Shown here one piece after another: positions 42,227-51,982 of a DNA stretch of 64,000 nt. The stretch spans positions 1 to 64,000 of the forward strand of contig JANQOX010000002.1 in assembly GCA_028285625.1 (NCBI GenBank), in the 5' to 3' direction. Each line of letters begins with the position of its first letter. Positions within the stretch are counted from its first letter, which is position 1. The notes beneath the pieces were generated by a model. The model was not told where the DNA came from and did not search any database. It saw only the letters and a list, made by a program, of their open reading frames with translations. A program made the position numbers and the translations under genes. The DNA comes from Myxococcota bacterium. GTDB lineage: Bacteria > Myxococcota_A > UBA9160 > UBA6930.

Positions 42227-43177
42227 GTGAAGATCGAACGCACCGAGGTCCTGGGCGCCGTCGCCGGCGGCCTCTTCGGCATCGGCGACGCCTACCTGCT
42301 GCGAGCCATCGGCGTCAGCTGGGAGATCGGCGGCAGCGACGCCACGGGGGTCGTGGCCGCCTGGTTCGGGACCAGCACGGCGCTGTTCGGCTGGCTGGCC
42401 GCGCGCTTCTGGATGCTGCGCACGCGCGCGCGCGAAGACGCCCGCGTGATTCGCGAGCAGTCCGAAGCCCTCGAGGCGTCGCAGCGTGCCGCGATCCAGA
42501 ACGAGAAGCTCGCCGCCATCGGGCGCCTCGCCGCCGGGATCGCCCACGAGGTACGCAACCCGCTGGGCGTGATCCGCTCGTCGGCCTCGATGCTTCAAGA
42601 GGGCCATGCCGAGGGCGACGACGGCTACCGCGCCTGTCAGTTCATCTGCGAAGAGATCGATCGCCTCGACTCGTTGATCGCATCGCTACTCAACTTCGCC
42701 CGCCCGGTCGATCTGCGAACGCGAGAGGTCGCGCTGGGTGGTGTGGTGGATCGCGCGCTGGCGCTGGCGCGGCCGGCGGCCGATCGCCATGGCGTACGCA
42801 TCGAGCGTCAGCTGGGCGAAGCCCCCGCACTGCGCGCCGACCCCGACCTGGTCGCGCAGGTACTGCTCGACCTCGTGACCAACGCCACCGAGTCCGAGGC
42901 GAAGAGGGTGGTCGTCCGAACCGTCACCGAAGGGGGCGAGGCGCGGCTCGAGGTGGCCGACGATGGCCCTGGCATCCCCGATGACCTGCGCGATCGCGTG
43001 TTCGAGCCGTTCTTCACGACCAAGGCCACCGGGACCGGACTGGGTCTCGCCATGGCGGCGCGCATCGTGCAGGCCCATGGGGGCGAGATCCTCGTGGTGC
43101 CGGGCCGCGGTGCGGGCCCGCAGGGCGACGGCGCGTGCTTCCGGGTCGACCTTCCCCACGCCCAGGTGGCAGCGTGA
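42227..43177 (+). CDS. Membrane sensor histidine kinase (NtrB-like)
   Basis: A 316-residue histidine kinase with two N-terminal membrane helices (about residues 8-25 and 40-62) and only a short periplasmic loop. A coiled-coil linker leads to the HisKA domain with His107 in GIAHEVRNPLGVI. The ATPase domain has the N-box LVTNATES, VADDGPGIP and GTGLGLAMA. The lack of a big sensor domain suggests detection inside or near the membrane, or control by a partner. GTG 42227 has GGGAG 7 bases upstream. It is followed by an NtrC-type regulator 52 bp downstream; the two form a two-component system. Confidence 0.9.
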   Translation: MKIERTEVLGAVAGGLFGIGDAYLLRAIGVSWEIGGSDATGVVAAWFGTSTALFGWLAARFWMLRTRAREDARVIREQSEALEASQRAAIQNEKLAAIGRLAAGIAHEVRNPLGVIRSSASMLQEGHAEGDDGYRACQFICEEIDRLDSLIASLLNFARPVDLRTREVALGGVVDRALALARPAADRHGVRIERQLGEAPALRADPDLVAQVLLDLVTNATESEAKRVVVRTVTEGGEARLEVADDGPGIPDDLRDRVFEPFFTTKATGTGLGLAMAARIVQAHGGEILVVPGRGAGPQGDGACFRVDLPHAQVAA

Positions 43178-43229
43178 ACCCGACTGCCGGAGGCCTGCCC
43201 ACGAAGTCGCACGCGTCGGGGGGGAGCCC

Positions 43230-44600
<1,371 letters not shown>

Positions 44601-44603
44601 CCG

Positions 44604-45608
44604 GTGCGGGCGATGGTGCTGCGCGCGCCGGGCCCCATCGACACCGGCCCGCTGCACCTCGAAGAGCGACCGGTGCCCGAGCCCCCGGCCGGTTGCGTTC
44701 GCGTGCGGGTCGAGGTGTGCGGCGTCTGCCGAACCGACCTGCACGTGGTCGAGGGAGACCTGGCGCCGCGGTCGCCGGCGATCGTTCCCGGCCACGAGGT
44801 GGTCGGACGCGTCGATTCGGTGGGCGAAGGCGTCACCGAACTCTCGGTCGGCACGCGGGTGGGGGTGGCTTGGCTGCACGAGAGCTGCGGCGTCTGCCGC
44901 TTCTGCGGCCGCGGGGCCGAGAACCTCTGCCTCGACCCGCGCTTCACGGGATGGAGCGCGGACGGTGGCTACCAGGAGGCGTTGATCGCGCCGGCGCCGT
45001 TCGTCCATCCGCTACCCGAGGGCGTGGGCGCCGAGACGCTCGCGCCGCTGCTCTGCGCGGGCATCATCGGCTACCGCGCCTACGCACGTTCCGGGGTGCG
45101 TCCGGGCGGGCGGCTCGGCCTGTTCGGGTTCGGGGGCTCGGCCCACATCGTGATCCAGATCGCGCAGCACCACGGCGTCGAGGTGTTCGTCTTCAGCCGA
45201 GGCGGGCGCCACCGTGACCTCGCCGAATCGATGGGCGCCCACTGGGTGGGAGGCAGCTACGACCCTTCCCCCGAACCGCTCGATGCCGCCATCCTGTTCG
45301 CGCCCGCTGGCGAACTGGTCCCGCCCGCGCTTCGCGCGCTCGACCGCGGGGGCGTACTCGCACTGGCAGGGATCCATCTTTCGGAGATTCCGCCCCTCGA
45401 CTACGAGCGCGATCTCTTTCAGGAGCGCGAGCTGCGAAGCGTGACGGCGAATACGCGCGAGGACGCACGCGCTCTGCTGCGGCTGGGCGAAGAGATCCCG
45501 ATTCGCACGCACACGACGCCGTACCCGTTGGAACGAGCGAACGAGGCCCTGGCCGACCTCAAGCACGATCGGGTGCGGGGTGCGGCCGTGCTTCGCGTGT
45601 CCGGTTAG
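44604..45608 (+). CDS. Zinc-dependent alcohol dehydrogenase
   Basis: A 334-residue MDR-family alcohol dehydrogenase. Catalytic zinc ligands are Cys in [11 protein letters not shown] (about residue 41), His in VPGHEVVG (about residue 62) and a third ligand past residue 140. The structural zinc site is [15 protein letters not shown] (about residues 94-108). The NAD(P) motif is [15 protein letters not shown] rather than the usual GxGxxG, so the exact nucleotide preference is open. It begins 3 bp after the NtrC stop (GTG 44604), probably in the same operon, and may be one of its targets. Confidence 0.9.
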   Translation: MRAMVLRAPGPIDTGPLHLEERPVPEPPAGCVRVRVEVCGVCRTDLHVVEGDLAPRSPAIVPGHEVVGRVDSVGEGVTELSVGTRVGVAWLHESCGVCRFCGRGAENLCLDPRFTGWSADGGYQEALIAPAPFVHPLPEGVGAETLAPLLCAGIIGYRAYARSGVRPGGRLGLFGFGGSAHIVIQIAQHHGVEVFVFSRGGRHRDLAESMGAHWVGGSYDPSPEPLDAAILFAPAGELVPPALRALDRGGVLALAGIHLSEIPPLDYERDLFQERELRSVTANTREDARALLRLGEEIPIRTHTTPYPLERANEALADLKHDRVRGAAVLRVSG

Positions 45609-45763
45609 GGCAAGCGTCGGCTGCGAATCGCCCCAGCAGGGTGGCTCGCGGTGCGCAGGCGGCCGGCAACTCCGGCGGTCGTCCTCCGCCCCGCGCCGAT
45701 CCCGGCCGCTGGGCTATGTTGCCGCGCTCTCTCGGCGCCGCCGAGATCGAGGAGATGCGCACC

Positions 45764-46633
45764 TTGGCACAATCGAAAAACCTGCTCTCGCCCGCGGGAC
45801 TTCGCGAGTGGTGGTACGGCCAGCTCCACCAGTGGATCCCCATCACCAAGTACCGGCCCTACGAGCGCGATGCCGGCCCGCACGTGACGCCCAAGTCGCA
45901 GGTGGCGGCCGGGGGCGGCAACGGGCGCGACGCACCGATCCCGCCGGGCACCCTCGCGGGCGGCTCGCTGCCGGCCGAGGAGTACCTCTCGTCGGGCGAG
46001 GAGCAGGTCCGGCTGATGGCGGCGGAGCTCGAGAAGGCGGGCCTCGAGTTTCGCGACGGCATGCGCGTGGTCGAGTTCGGTTGTTCGTCCGGGCGCATGA
46101 CGCGCTGGCTGCACCTGCTCCCGGCGCGCGCCGAGGTCTACGGGTGCGACATCTTTGCCGAGGCCGTGCGCTGGGCGCGGCTGAACCTGAATCCGTCCTA
46201 CCGGTTCCTCACCACCACCTCGAACCCGCACCTGCCCTTCGAGGATCGAAGTGCGCAGCTGATCTACGCCGGCTCGGTCTTCTCGCACATCTACGAGTTG
46301 GCCGAAGCCTGGCTGCTCGAGCTGCATCGCATCCTCGCGGACGACGGCATGGCGTACCTGACGATCCGCGAGAAGCACGAGTTCAGCCTGTTCGACGGAA
46401 AGATGAAGGACTCGATGATCGCTCAGTGGCTTCGCGAGGACCCCGAGGCCAGGCGCGCCGCCGACAGCGACTTCGCTTCGCTCGAGCTCGGCGGTTTCCG
46501 CAACCCCAACGTGTTCTGGGATCTCGAGACCTTCCGCGAGATGGTGCAGCCGCACCTCGAGGTTCGCGGCGTGGTCCACGAGGCCTACTGGGGCCAGACG
46601 GCGGTCATCCTGGCGCGGGCTTCGCGGTCCTGA
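45764..46633 (+). CDS. Class I SAM-dependent methyltransferase
   Basis: A protein of about 289 residues whose SAM site is VVEFGCSSGRMTRWL (about residue 98), with GCDIFAEAVRWARLN and a family-like LIYAGSVFSHIYELAEAWL block. The first ~80 residues are a long N-terminal extension (LREWWYGQLHQWIPITKYRPYE). It looks like a small-molecule or glycolipid methyltransferase; the substrate is unknown. TTG 45764 is favoured by GAGGAG 9 bases upstream; ATG 45716 is the alternative, without such a site. No operon partner is certain; the HAD gene follows 16 bp downstream. Confidence 0.7.
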   Translation: MAQSKNLLSPAGLREWWYGQLHQWIPITKYRPYERDAGPHVTPKSQVAAGGGNGRDAPIPPGTLAGGSLPAEEYLSSGEEQVRLMAAELEKAGLEFRDGMRVVEFGCSSGRMTRWLHLLPARAEVYGCDIFAEAVRWARLNLNPSYRFLTTTSNPHLPFEDRSAQLIYAGSVFSHIYELAEAWLLELHRILADDGMAYLTIREKHEFSLFDGKMKDSMIAQWLREDPEARRAADSDFASLELGGFRNPNVFWDLETFREMVQPHLEVRGVVHEAYWGQTAVILARASRS

Positions 46634-46649
46634 GCGTGCGCCGGGGCAC

Positions 46650-47405
46650 GTGCCTGCCGTGAAGCTACTCGCGCTCGACTTCGACGGCGTGATCAGCGAC
46701 AGCGCGCGCGAGGCCTTCGCGGTGGCGACGCGTACCCATGCCGACCTTTCGGACGACTCGCCCTTCGGCGGCCGAGAGGGCGACGCCGCGCTGTACGACT
46801 CGTTCGTCGCACTGATGCCCCTGGGCAACCGTGCGGAGGACTACTACGCCGCGCTCGAGGCGATCCGCCGGGAGCAGGACCTGCCCGACCAGTCCGCCTA
46901 CGACGCCTTCAAAGCGTCCCTCGACGACGCGGTGCAGCGCGACTTCCATCGTCGCTTCTACGAGGTTCGGGCCGCCTGGGCCGAGCGTGATCCCGAGGGA
47001 TGGCGCGCGGCGATGGCGCCCTACCCCGGCATCTGCGAAACGCTTCGCGCGATGGCGGCCGGAGTCTCCCTCGCCATCGCCACGGCGAAGGACCGCGGAT
47101 CGGTGCGCAAGCTCCTCGACGCCTACGCCATCGCGGACCTCTTCGCCGACGACCGCGTGCACGACAAGGACACCGGTGTGCACAAGCACGCCCACATCCA
47201 GGCGCTGGCCGCGGCGACCGGGCTGCCCGCCCGGGAGATCACATTCGTCGACGACAAGGTGAACCACCTGCACGACGTGGCCACCACCGGGGCGCGCTGC
47301 GCCCTGGCGGGCTGGGGCTACAACGGGGCGCGCGAGCACCGCGAAGCCCGCCAGGCCGGCTTCCTGGTCCTGACGCTGCCGGGCCTCGCCGAAGAACTCG
47401 GCTAG
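46650..47405 (+). CDS. HAD-superfamily phosphatase
   Basis: A 251-residue HAD phosphatase. Motif I is LDFDGVISDSA (Asp-x-Asp at about residue 10), motif II is the Thr in ATAKDRG, a Lys lies in the following helix, and motif IV is FVDDKVNHL. The helical cap lies between residues ~20 and 115, placing it near the phosphoglycolate phosphatase or nucleotidase group. The substrate is unknown. GTG 46650 lies 16 bases after the methyltransferase stop, likely co-transcribed. Confidence 0.85.
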   Translation: MPAVKLLALDFDGVISDSAREAFAVATRTHADLSDDSPFGGREGDAALYDSFVALMPLGNRAEDYYAALEAIRREQDLPDQSAYDAFKASLDDAVQRDFHRRFYEVRAAWAERDPEGWRAAMAPYPGICETLRAMAAGVSLAIATAKDRGSVRKLLDAYAIADLFADDRVHDKDTGVHKHAHIQALAAATGLPAREITFVDDKVNHLHDVATTGARCALAGWGYNGAREHREARQAGFLVLTLPGLAEELG

Positions 47406-47448
47406 GGCGGCACCCGGAGCCTGCAGATCGCTTCGCTACCCTCCGGTG

Positions 47449-48003
47449 ATGGATCTCGGCTTTCGGATGCACGCGGAGCGCACCCCCAACCCCAACAGCG
47501 TGAAGTGGGTGCTCTCCCAGGACCTGGCTTCCGGGCGCGCCGCCCACTTCGACGCCCCGGTGCCGCCCCAGGTGTCCCCGCTCGCCGCGCGGCTGTTCGC
47601 CGTGCCCGGCGTGGCCGGGGTGTTCATGACGGGCAATCAGGTGACCGTGACCAAGCGCGAGGACCCCGAGTGGACCGACCTCGCCCAGGGCGTGGTCGAC
47701 GCGATCAAGGCCTTCTCCGCCGCCGGCGAAGAGGCCCTGGGGCCCGACTTCGAAGAGGCGACCGCAGGTTCCGACGACCCGATCGTGTCGCGGATCCTCG
47801 AGATCCTCGACCGCGACATCCGCCCGGCGGTCGAGATGGATGGCGGAGACATCGTCTTCGTGGGCTACGAGGAGGGTCAGCTTCAGGTGAGCCTGGTGGG
47901 CGCCTGTGCCGGCTGCCCGAGCTCGACCGTCACGCTGCGCATGGGCATCGAGGCGCGATTGAAGGAGGAGATCCCCGAGCTTCGCGAGGTGATCTCGGTC
48001 TGA
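47449..48003 (+). CDS. NFU-type iron-sulfur cluster scaffold
   Basis: A 184-residue protein with an N-terminal Nfu_N domain (ERTPNPNSVKWVLSQDL, then RLFAVPGVAGVFMTGNQVTV) and a C-terminal NifU-like domain with the cluster-binding pair Cys153-x2-Cys156 (GACAGCPSS). It delivers [4Fe-4S] clusters to client enzymes; candidate clients here include aconitase, the AOR and the RlmD-like enzyme. ATG 47449 or GTG 47446 could serve as start; no strong Shine-Dalgarno site is present. Length fits mitochondrial-type NFU. Confidence 0.9.
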   Translation: MDLGFRMHAERTPNPNSVKWVLSQDLASGRAAHFDAPVPPQVSPLAARLFAVPGVAGVFMTGNQVTVTKREDPEWTDLAQGVVDAIKAFSAAGEEALGPDFEEATAGSDDPIVSRILEILDRDIRPAVEMDGGDIVFVGYEEGQLQVSLVGACAGCPSSTVTLRMGIEARLKEEIPELREVISV

Positions 48004-48098
48004 TTCCGACCCGGAATCCGCGCACCCTCCCCCCCCTTGCGCGCGGACGGGGCTAGCGAGCCCGCGACGGGCCTGTACCGTTCGCGGAGTCAGGGGGG

Positions 48099-49442
48099 GT
48101 GGTGACACCGGGGAGAAGGCGGCAGCGCATCTCGATGCGCGGCCATGCAACGCTCTTCGTGCTCGTGCTGATCGGCCTCGGGCTGATCCTGTTCGGCGTG
48201 CGCGGGCTTCGGCCCGTGTCGGGCGCCGCGCCGGGTGCTCTCGCAGCCGTCGGCGGCAACCCCGAGGGCCCGTCGCTCGCCCCGGTCTCCGCACCGCCGC
48301 CCGAGGCCCCCGAGGCGCTGCTCGCGGTGCCCTCCGATCGGGCCGCGCTGGCCCGCGCGCTGCCCGACCGCTCGCACATGAGCTTTGCCACGCCGGAGGC
48401 TCGGCTCGACACCACGCTCGACATCGAACTCACCCGTGCCCTCTGGAAGGTGCTCGACCGGGGTCGCGTGGCGCTCGGCCACGTGGTCGTACTCGATCCC
48501 CGAAGCGGGCGCGTGCTCGCGTACCTGAGCACCGACCCCGAGCGGTTTCCGCCCGGGCGGCTCTACCCGGCGGCCTCGCTGATCAAGGTGGTGACGGCCG
48601 CCGCCGCGCTGGACCGCACGCCCGACCTCGAGGGCGAGACCTGCCGCTACGTGGGGAGTCCCTACCGGCTCACGCCCAAGAGGGTGGATCCGCCGCGGGG
48701 CGGGCGCAGCGTCAGCATGCGGCGCGCGCTGGCCCAGTCCAACAACCAGTGCTTCGCCCAGCTCGCCGTGCACCGGATCGGCAGCCACGCGCTGCTGGAT
48801 GCCATCGACCGCTTCGGCCTGCTGGTTCCGCCCGCTCCCGGCCACGCGGCCGGCACCGTGAGCGACCCCGGCGAAGACGCCTACGCACTGGGTCAGCTCG
48901 GCTCTGGCCTCGACGGCACGCGCATCACCCCGCTGCACGCCGCGCAGATGGCGAGCGTGCTCTTCGACGGCGTGCTCCGCGAGTCGCACTGGGCGGTGCG
49001 CGCCACCGACGCTTCCGGCCGAGAGCTGGCGCTGCCCGCTCGAAGGCCCGACGAGCGCGTGCTCACCGAGGGCCTGGCCCAGGAGCTTCGCCAGATGATG
49101 GTGGAGACCACGCGCCGCGGCACGGCCCGCCGCGCCTTCCGCACGCGGCGCGGGCGCCCGCTGCTGCAGGGCATCGACGTGGCCGGCAAGACCGGCAGCC
49201 TCTCCGGCGACGACCCGAAGGGCCGCTACGAGTGGTTCCTGGGCGTGGCGCCCGCCGATGCGCCGCGAATCGCGGTGGCCACGGTGGCCGTTCAGGGTGA
49301 CCTGTACTGGATCTCGGCCAGCCAACTCGCGGCCGAGGTCTTCAAGGTGCTGCTCTGCCCGAAGGGCGTGTGTCGCGAAGAGGCGCTGGGCCGCTGGGAC
49401 CCCCCCAGGTTCGCCGCCCTCGGCGCGGGCTCGGGCGAGTAG
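48099..49442 (+). CDS. Minimal membrane-anchored penicillin-binding transpeptidase
   Basis: A 447-residue protein with one N-terminal membrane anchor (about residues 16-38). A Pro/Ala-rich linker leads to a class B-type transpeptidase domain. Active-site motifs are Ser160-x2-Lys163 (SLIK), Ser214-Asn-Asn (QSNNQCF) and Lys364-Thr-Gly (AGKTGSL). It lacks the ~200-residue dimerisation domain of PBP2/PBP3, so it is a stripped-down enzyme. Possible roles are spore or division-specific crosslinking or carboxypeptidase action. The start is GTG 48099 or 48102, after a run of G; ATG 48135 is also possible. Confidence 0.8.
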   Translation: MVTPGRRRQRISMRGHATLFVLVLIGLGLILFGVRGLRPVSGAAPGALAAVGGNPEGPSLAPVSAPPPEAPEALLAVPSDRAALARALPDRSHMSFATPEARLDTTLDIELTRALWKVLDRGRVALGHVVVLDPRSGRVLAYLSTDPERFPPGRLYPAASLIKVVTAAAALDRTPDLEGETCRYVGSPYRLTPKRVDPPRGGRSVSMRRALAQSNNQCFAQLAVHRIGSHALLDAIDRFGLLVPPAPGHAAGTVSDPGEDAYALGQLGSGLDGTRITPLHAAQMASVLFDGVLRESHWAVRATDASGRELALPARRPDERVLTEGLAQELRQMMVETTRRGTARRAFRTRRGRPLLQGIDVAGKTGSLSGDDPKGRYEWFLGVAPADAPRIAVATVAVQGDLYWISASQLAAEVFKVLLCPKGVCREEALGRWDPPRFAALGAGSGE

Positions 49443-49460
49443 GGGGCGCTTCCGCCGCCG

Positions 49461-50570
49461 CTAGTCGTCGATCCCTTCGCGCTCCAGGATCTGCGATACC
49501 ACGCTGCCGAGTCCCTCGGTCTCGCCATCCTTCAGCGCCTCGATGCCGGGCAGGTCTCCGACCACCGCTTCGAGGCGTGTGGCCACGGCGGGCGGAACCT
49601 CGAGGAAGCGCAGCGCCATGTCGCCGTGTTCGTCCACGCGATCCACGGTGGCGCGCACCTCGATGGGTTCGCCGTCGGGCACGGCATAGATCGCCAGGTG
49701 GAGTCGGTCGCCGATGTCGAGCCCCTTTCGAGCATCGACCCGCATGCCCCCCATGGACAGGTCGCGGCCGAGCAGCGGTTGCTGACCCACGACGCCGATG
49801 CTGTGTACCTCGCCCCCGAACGCCACGCGACGGTCCTTGCGTCGGTCGGCATCGGAAGCCGGCCCCGCCGCCGGAAGCGTCGCAGCTGCGGGCTCCGTGG
49901 CACGGGCCTTCTTCTCGGCATCGGCGCGTAGCTGAAGCACCGCGCTCTCGAGCTGTTCACGGTGGGTCGCCGCCGGTTCGTCCGCAGACAGGGCCACGTC
50001 GAAGACGTCCCCCGCCGGCTTGCAACGCACGACCTTGGCGCGCAGGGCGAGCGCTTCGCCACAGGCGAGCTCGGAGGGAATGTTCAGGGTGACGCGCCGC
50101 CCCACCGCCAGTGCCTGGGGAGACAGCACGCGGCCTCCTCGGGTGGACAGGTCGGCCAGTAGCATCGTGGCGACGGCCGTTCCCACCCGCACCTCGATCG
50201 GGCGGCCGATGACCACGCGCGGTTCGTCCCGGCGTTCGTCGCCGCCGTAGAGGGCGTGCATCAGGATCAGACGCAGCGCGAACGCATGGATCGGACGCCG
50301 CACCAGCAGGTCGAAGCCCATGCGGCGAAGCTGGTCGCGCAGCGTGCTCGAGTCCTCGGCGCTGATGCAAAGGCGCGTCGGTTCCCCGGCCGGCCAGCCG
50401 GAGGCGAGCAGGGCGCGCCGGGGCGTCGAAGCGAACAGGTGGAGCGGCGCATCGACCTCGTCCGGGACCCCGCCGCCGCGGAGTCGTTCGTACGCGAGGC
50501 CCTGCTCGTCGAGCAGCGCACAAAGATCGTCGAGCTCGCCGTCGTCGACGACGAGGATTCCGGTGGCCAC
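49461..50570 (-). CDS. Tandem PilZ-domain protein with an N-terminal receiver-like domain
   Basis: A 369-residue cytoplasmic protein. The first ~115 residues look like a degenerate receiver (GILVVDDGELDD, PIHAFALRLILMHALY) without a clear phospho-acceptor. Two PilZ domains follow, at about residues 116-220 and 250-345, with RRDEPRV/ADLSTRGGR and RRKDRRV/RDLSMGGMR as the Arg-rich and D/NxSxxG c-di-GMP motifs. Two sites could bind a dinucleotide dimer cooperatively. It may regulate motility, adhesion or polysaccharide. GTG 50568-50570 has GGGAGG just upstream. Confidence 0.8.
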   Translation of the reverse strand: MATGILVVDDGELDDLCALLDEQGLAYERLRGGGVPDEVDAPLHLFASTPRRALLASGWPAGEPTRLCISAEDSSTLRDQLRRMGFDLLVRRPIHAFALRLILMHALYGGDERRDEPRVVIGRPIEVRVGTAVATMLLADLSTRGGRVLSPQALAVGRRVTLNIPSELACGEALALRAKVVRCKPAGDVFDVALSADEPAATHREQLESAVLQLRADAEKKARATEPAAATLPAAGPASDADRRKDRRVAFGGEVHSIGVVGQQPLLGRDLSMGGMRVDARKGLDIGDRLHLAIYAVPDGEPIEVRATVDRVDEHGDMALRFLEVPPAVATRLEAVVGDLPGIEALKDGETEGLGSVVSQILEREGIDD

Positions 50571-50639
50571 GGCGCCTCCCACTCGGGTGCCCCCTGCTCG
50601 TCGGCGAGCCGGCCCGGGTGCTTGATCGCGGCCCTGCGA

Positions 50640-51383
50640 CTAGGGCCGACGTCCGCGGACCACGAATCCGAGGCAGCCCAGGGCCACCGCGGCGAGCCCC
50701 GCGGCGATGGCATAGGAGGGCTGGATGCGCAGCACGGGCAGGCTGGCGGCCGCGAGGCCCATCAGGTTGTTGGCCATGTGCGCCGCGATGGCCGGCCGCA
50801 CGCTGCCCGCCGCCCAGGTCACCACGCCGAGGTAGACCCCCAGCACGGCGGCCGCGGCCCCGTGCACCAGGTCGCCATGGGCGAGCCCGAACAGCAGCGC
50901 GGCCAGCACGATCGCTGCTGCGGCGGGAAGCCGACGCGCCAGGCCGTGTTGGATCGTGCCGCGGAAGAAGACCTCCTCGCAGATGCCCGGCGCCAGGCCG
51001 ACTGCGACGAACGCGAGTACGCGCGAAGGCCCCGCCGCGGCCCGGATGCTGTCGTCGATGGCGCCGAGCGTGCCGCTGTCGCGCAGCGCCAGCACCGAGA
51101 GCGCCACGTGTCCGGCCGAGCCCATCAGGATCACGCCGACGCAGGCGACTGCGATGCGCGCGATGCCGAGACGGCCGGGGCCCAGGCCCATGGCCGCCGC
51201 GGCCGGTCCCTGCGCGACGAAGCCACCTGCGAAAGCGAGCGCGAGCCAGGTTCCCTGGAGTGCCAGGCCGGACCACAGCAGCGCGTGTGCGATGCCGCGC
51301 TCGGGCGTCGCCACCCACAACGACAACTCCACGAACCCGACCGCCATGAGGAAGGCGGCGAGTGCTGCCGCGGTGTTGCGCAC
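50640..51383 (-). CDS. CPBP-family intramembrane metalloprotease
   Basis: A 247-residue membrane protein with about 7-8 helices and the CPBP (CAAX protease, bacteriocin-processing) motifs: CEEVFFRG (about residue 135), FGLAHGD (about residue 163) and HMANN (about residue 202). These Glu, His and Asn residues bind the metal in the membrane. Members process proteins or give bacteriocin immunity, and the target is not known. GTG 51381-51383 is the likely start. It lies 69 bases upstream of the PilZ gene and could share its transcript. Confidence 0.85.
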   Translation of the reverse strand: MRNTAAALAAFLMAVGFVELSLWVATPERGIAHALLWSGLALQGTWLALAFAGGFVAQGPAAAAMGLGPGRLGIARIAVACVGVILMGSAGHVALSVLALRDSGTLGAIDDSIRAAAGPSRVLAFVAVGLAPGICEEVFFRGTIQHGLARRLPAAAAIVLAALLFGLAHGDLVHGAAAAVLGVYLGVVTWAAGSVRPAIAAHMANNLMGLAAASLPVLRIQPSYAIAAGLAAVALGCLGFVVRGRRP

Positions 51384-51427
51384 CCGATCAGGGTAGGCTG
51401 ACGACGGCCGCCTGCTACCCTCGACCC

Positions 51428-51982
51428 GTGGCGACGACTCCCCTGGCTCCCGCGCTGCTCGTTGCGCTCGATACGGTGCTCGACCCGAACTTCCGACGCA
51501 CGGTCGTGCTGATGCTGCACCACAGCGACGAGGGCGCGTTCGGACTCGTGCTGAATCGCAGCACCGACGTGTCGATGGACGCGCTGTGCTCGAGCATCGA
51601 GATGGTCTGGAACGGCTCGATCGAGATGCAGGTGGACTGGGGCGGGCCCGTGCAGCCCGACCACGGCTGGGTCCTGCTGGGCGACGAAGGTCTCGCAAGC
51701 ATGGAGATCGAAGACGTGGCGCACGGCGTACGCTTCAGCCGCTCGCAGAACGTGCTGCGCGACGCGGCGGCCTCGCCGCCCGCGGACCTCCGCGTGTTCC
51801 TCGGGTCGGCCGGGTGGGGTGCGGGACAGCTCGAGCACGAGATCGCCGACGGGTCCTGGCTGGTGGTGCCGGTCGATCGCGGCCTGGTCTTCGACACCGA
51901 CCAGGATGGCCTGTGGGCTGCGTCGGTGCGCAGCCTGGGCATCGAGCCCGCCACGCTGGTCGCCACCCAGGGCGTGAACTAG
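51428..51982 (+). CDS. algH: YqgE/AlgH family protein (UPF0301)
   Basis: A 184-residue member of UPF0301. Marks: an early DPNFRRTVVLMLHHSDEGAFG, then GLVLNRST (about residue 38), a WGGPVQPDHGWVLL block at about 76, and LGSAGWGAGQLEHEIADGSWL at about residue 122. Structures exist, but function is unsettled; in pseudomonads the gene affects alginate and pigments. It is divergent from the CPBP gene (45 bp gap). GTG 51428 lacks a Shine-Dalgarno site, so it may be leaderless. Its stop shares CTAG with the MFS gene. Confidence 0.9.
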   Translation: MATTPLAPALLVALDTVLDPNFRRTVVLMLHHSDEGAFGLVLNRSTDVSMDALCSSIEMVWNGSIEMQVDWGGPVQPDHGWVLLGDEGLASMEIEDVAHGVRFSRSQNVLRDAAASPPADLRVFLGSAGWGAGQLEHEIADGSWLVVPVDRGLVFDTDQDGLWAASVRSLGIEPATLVATQGVN

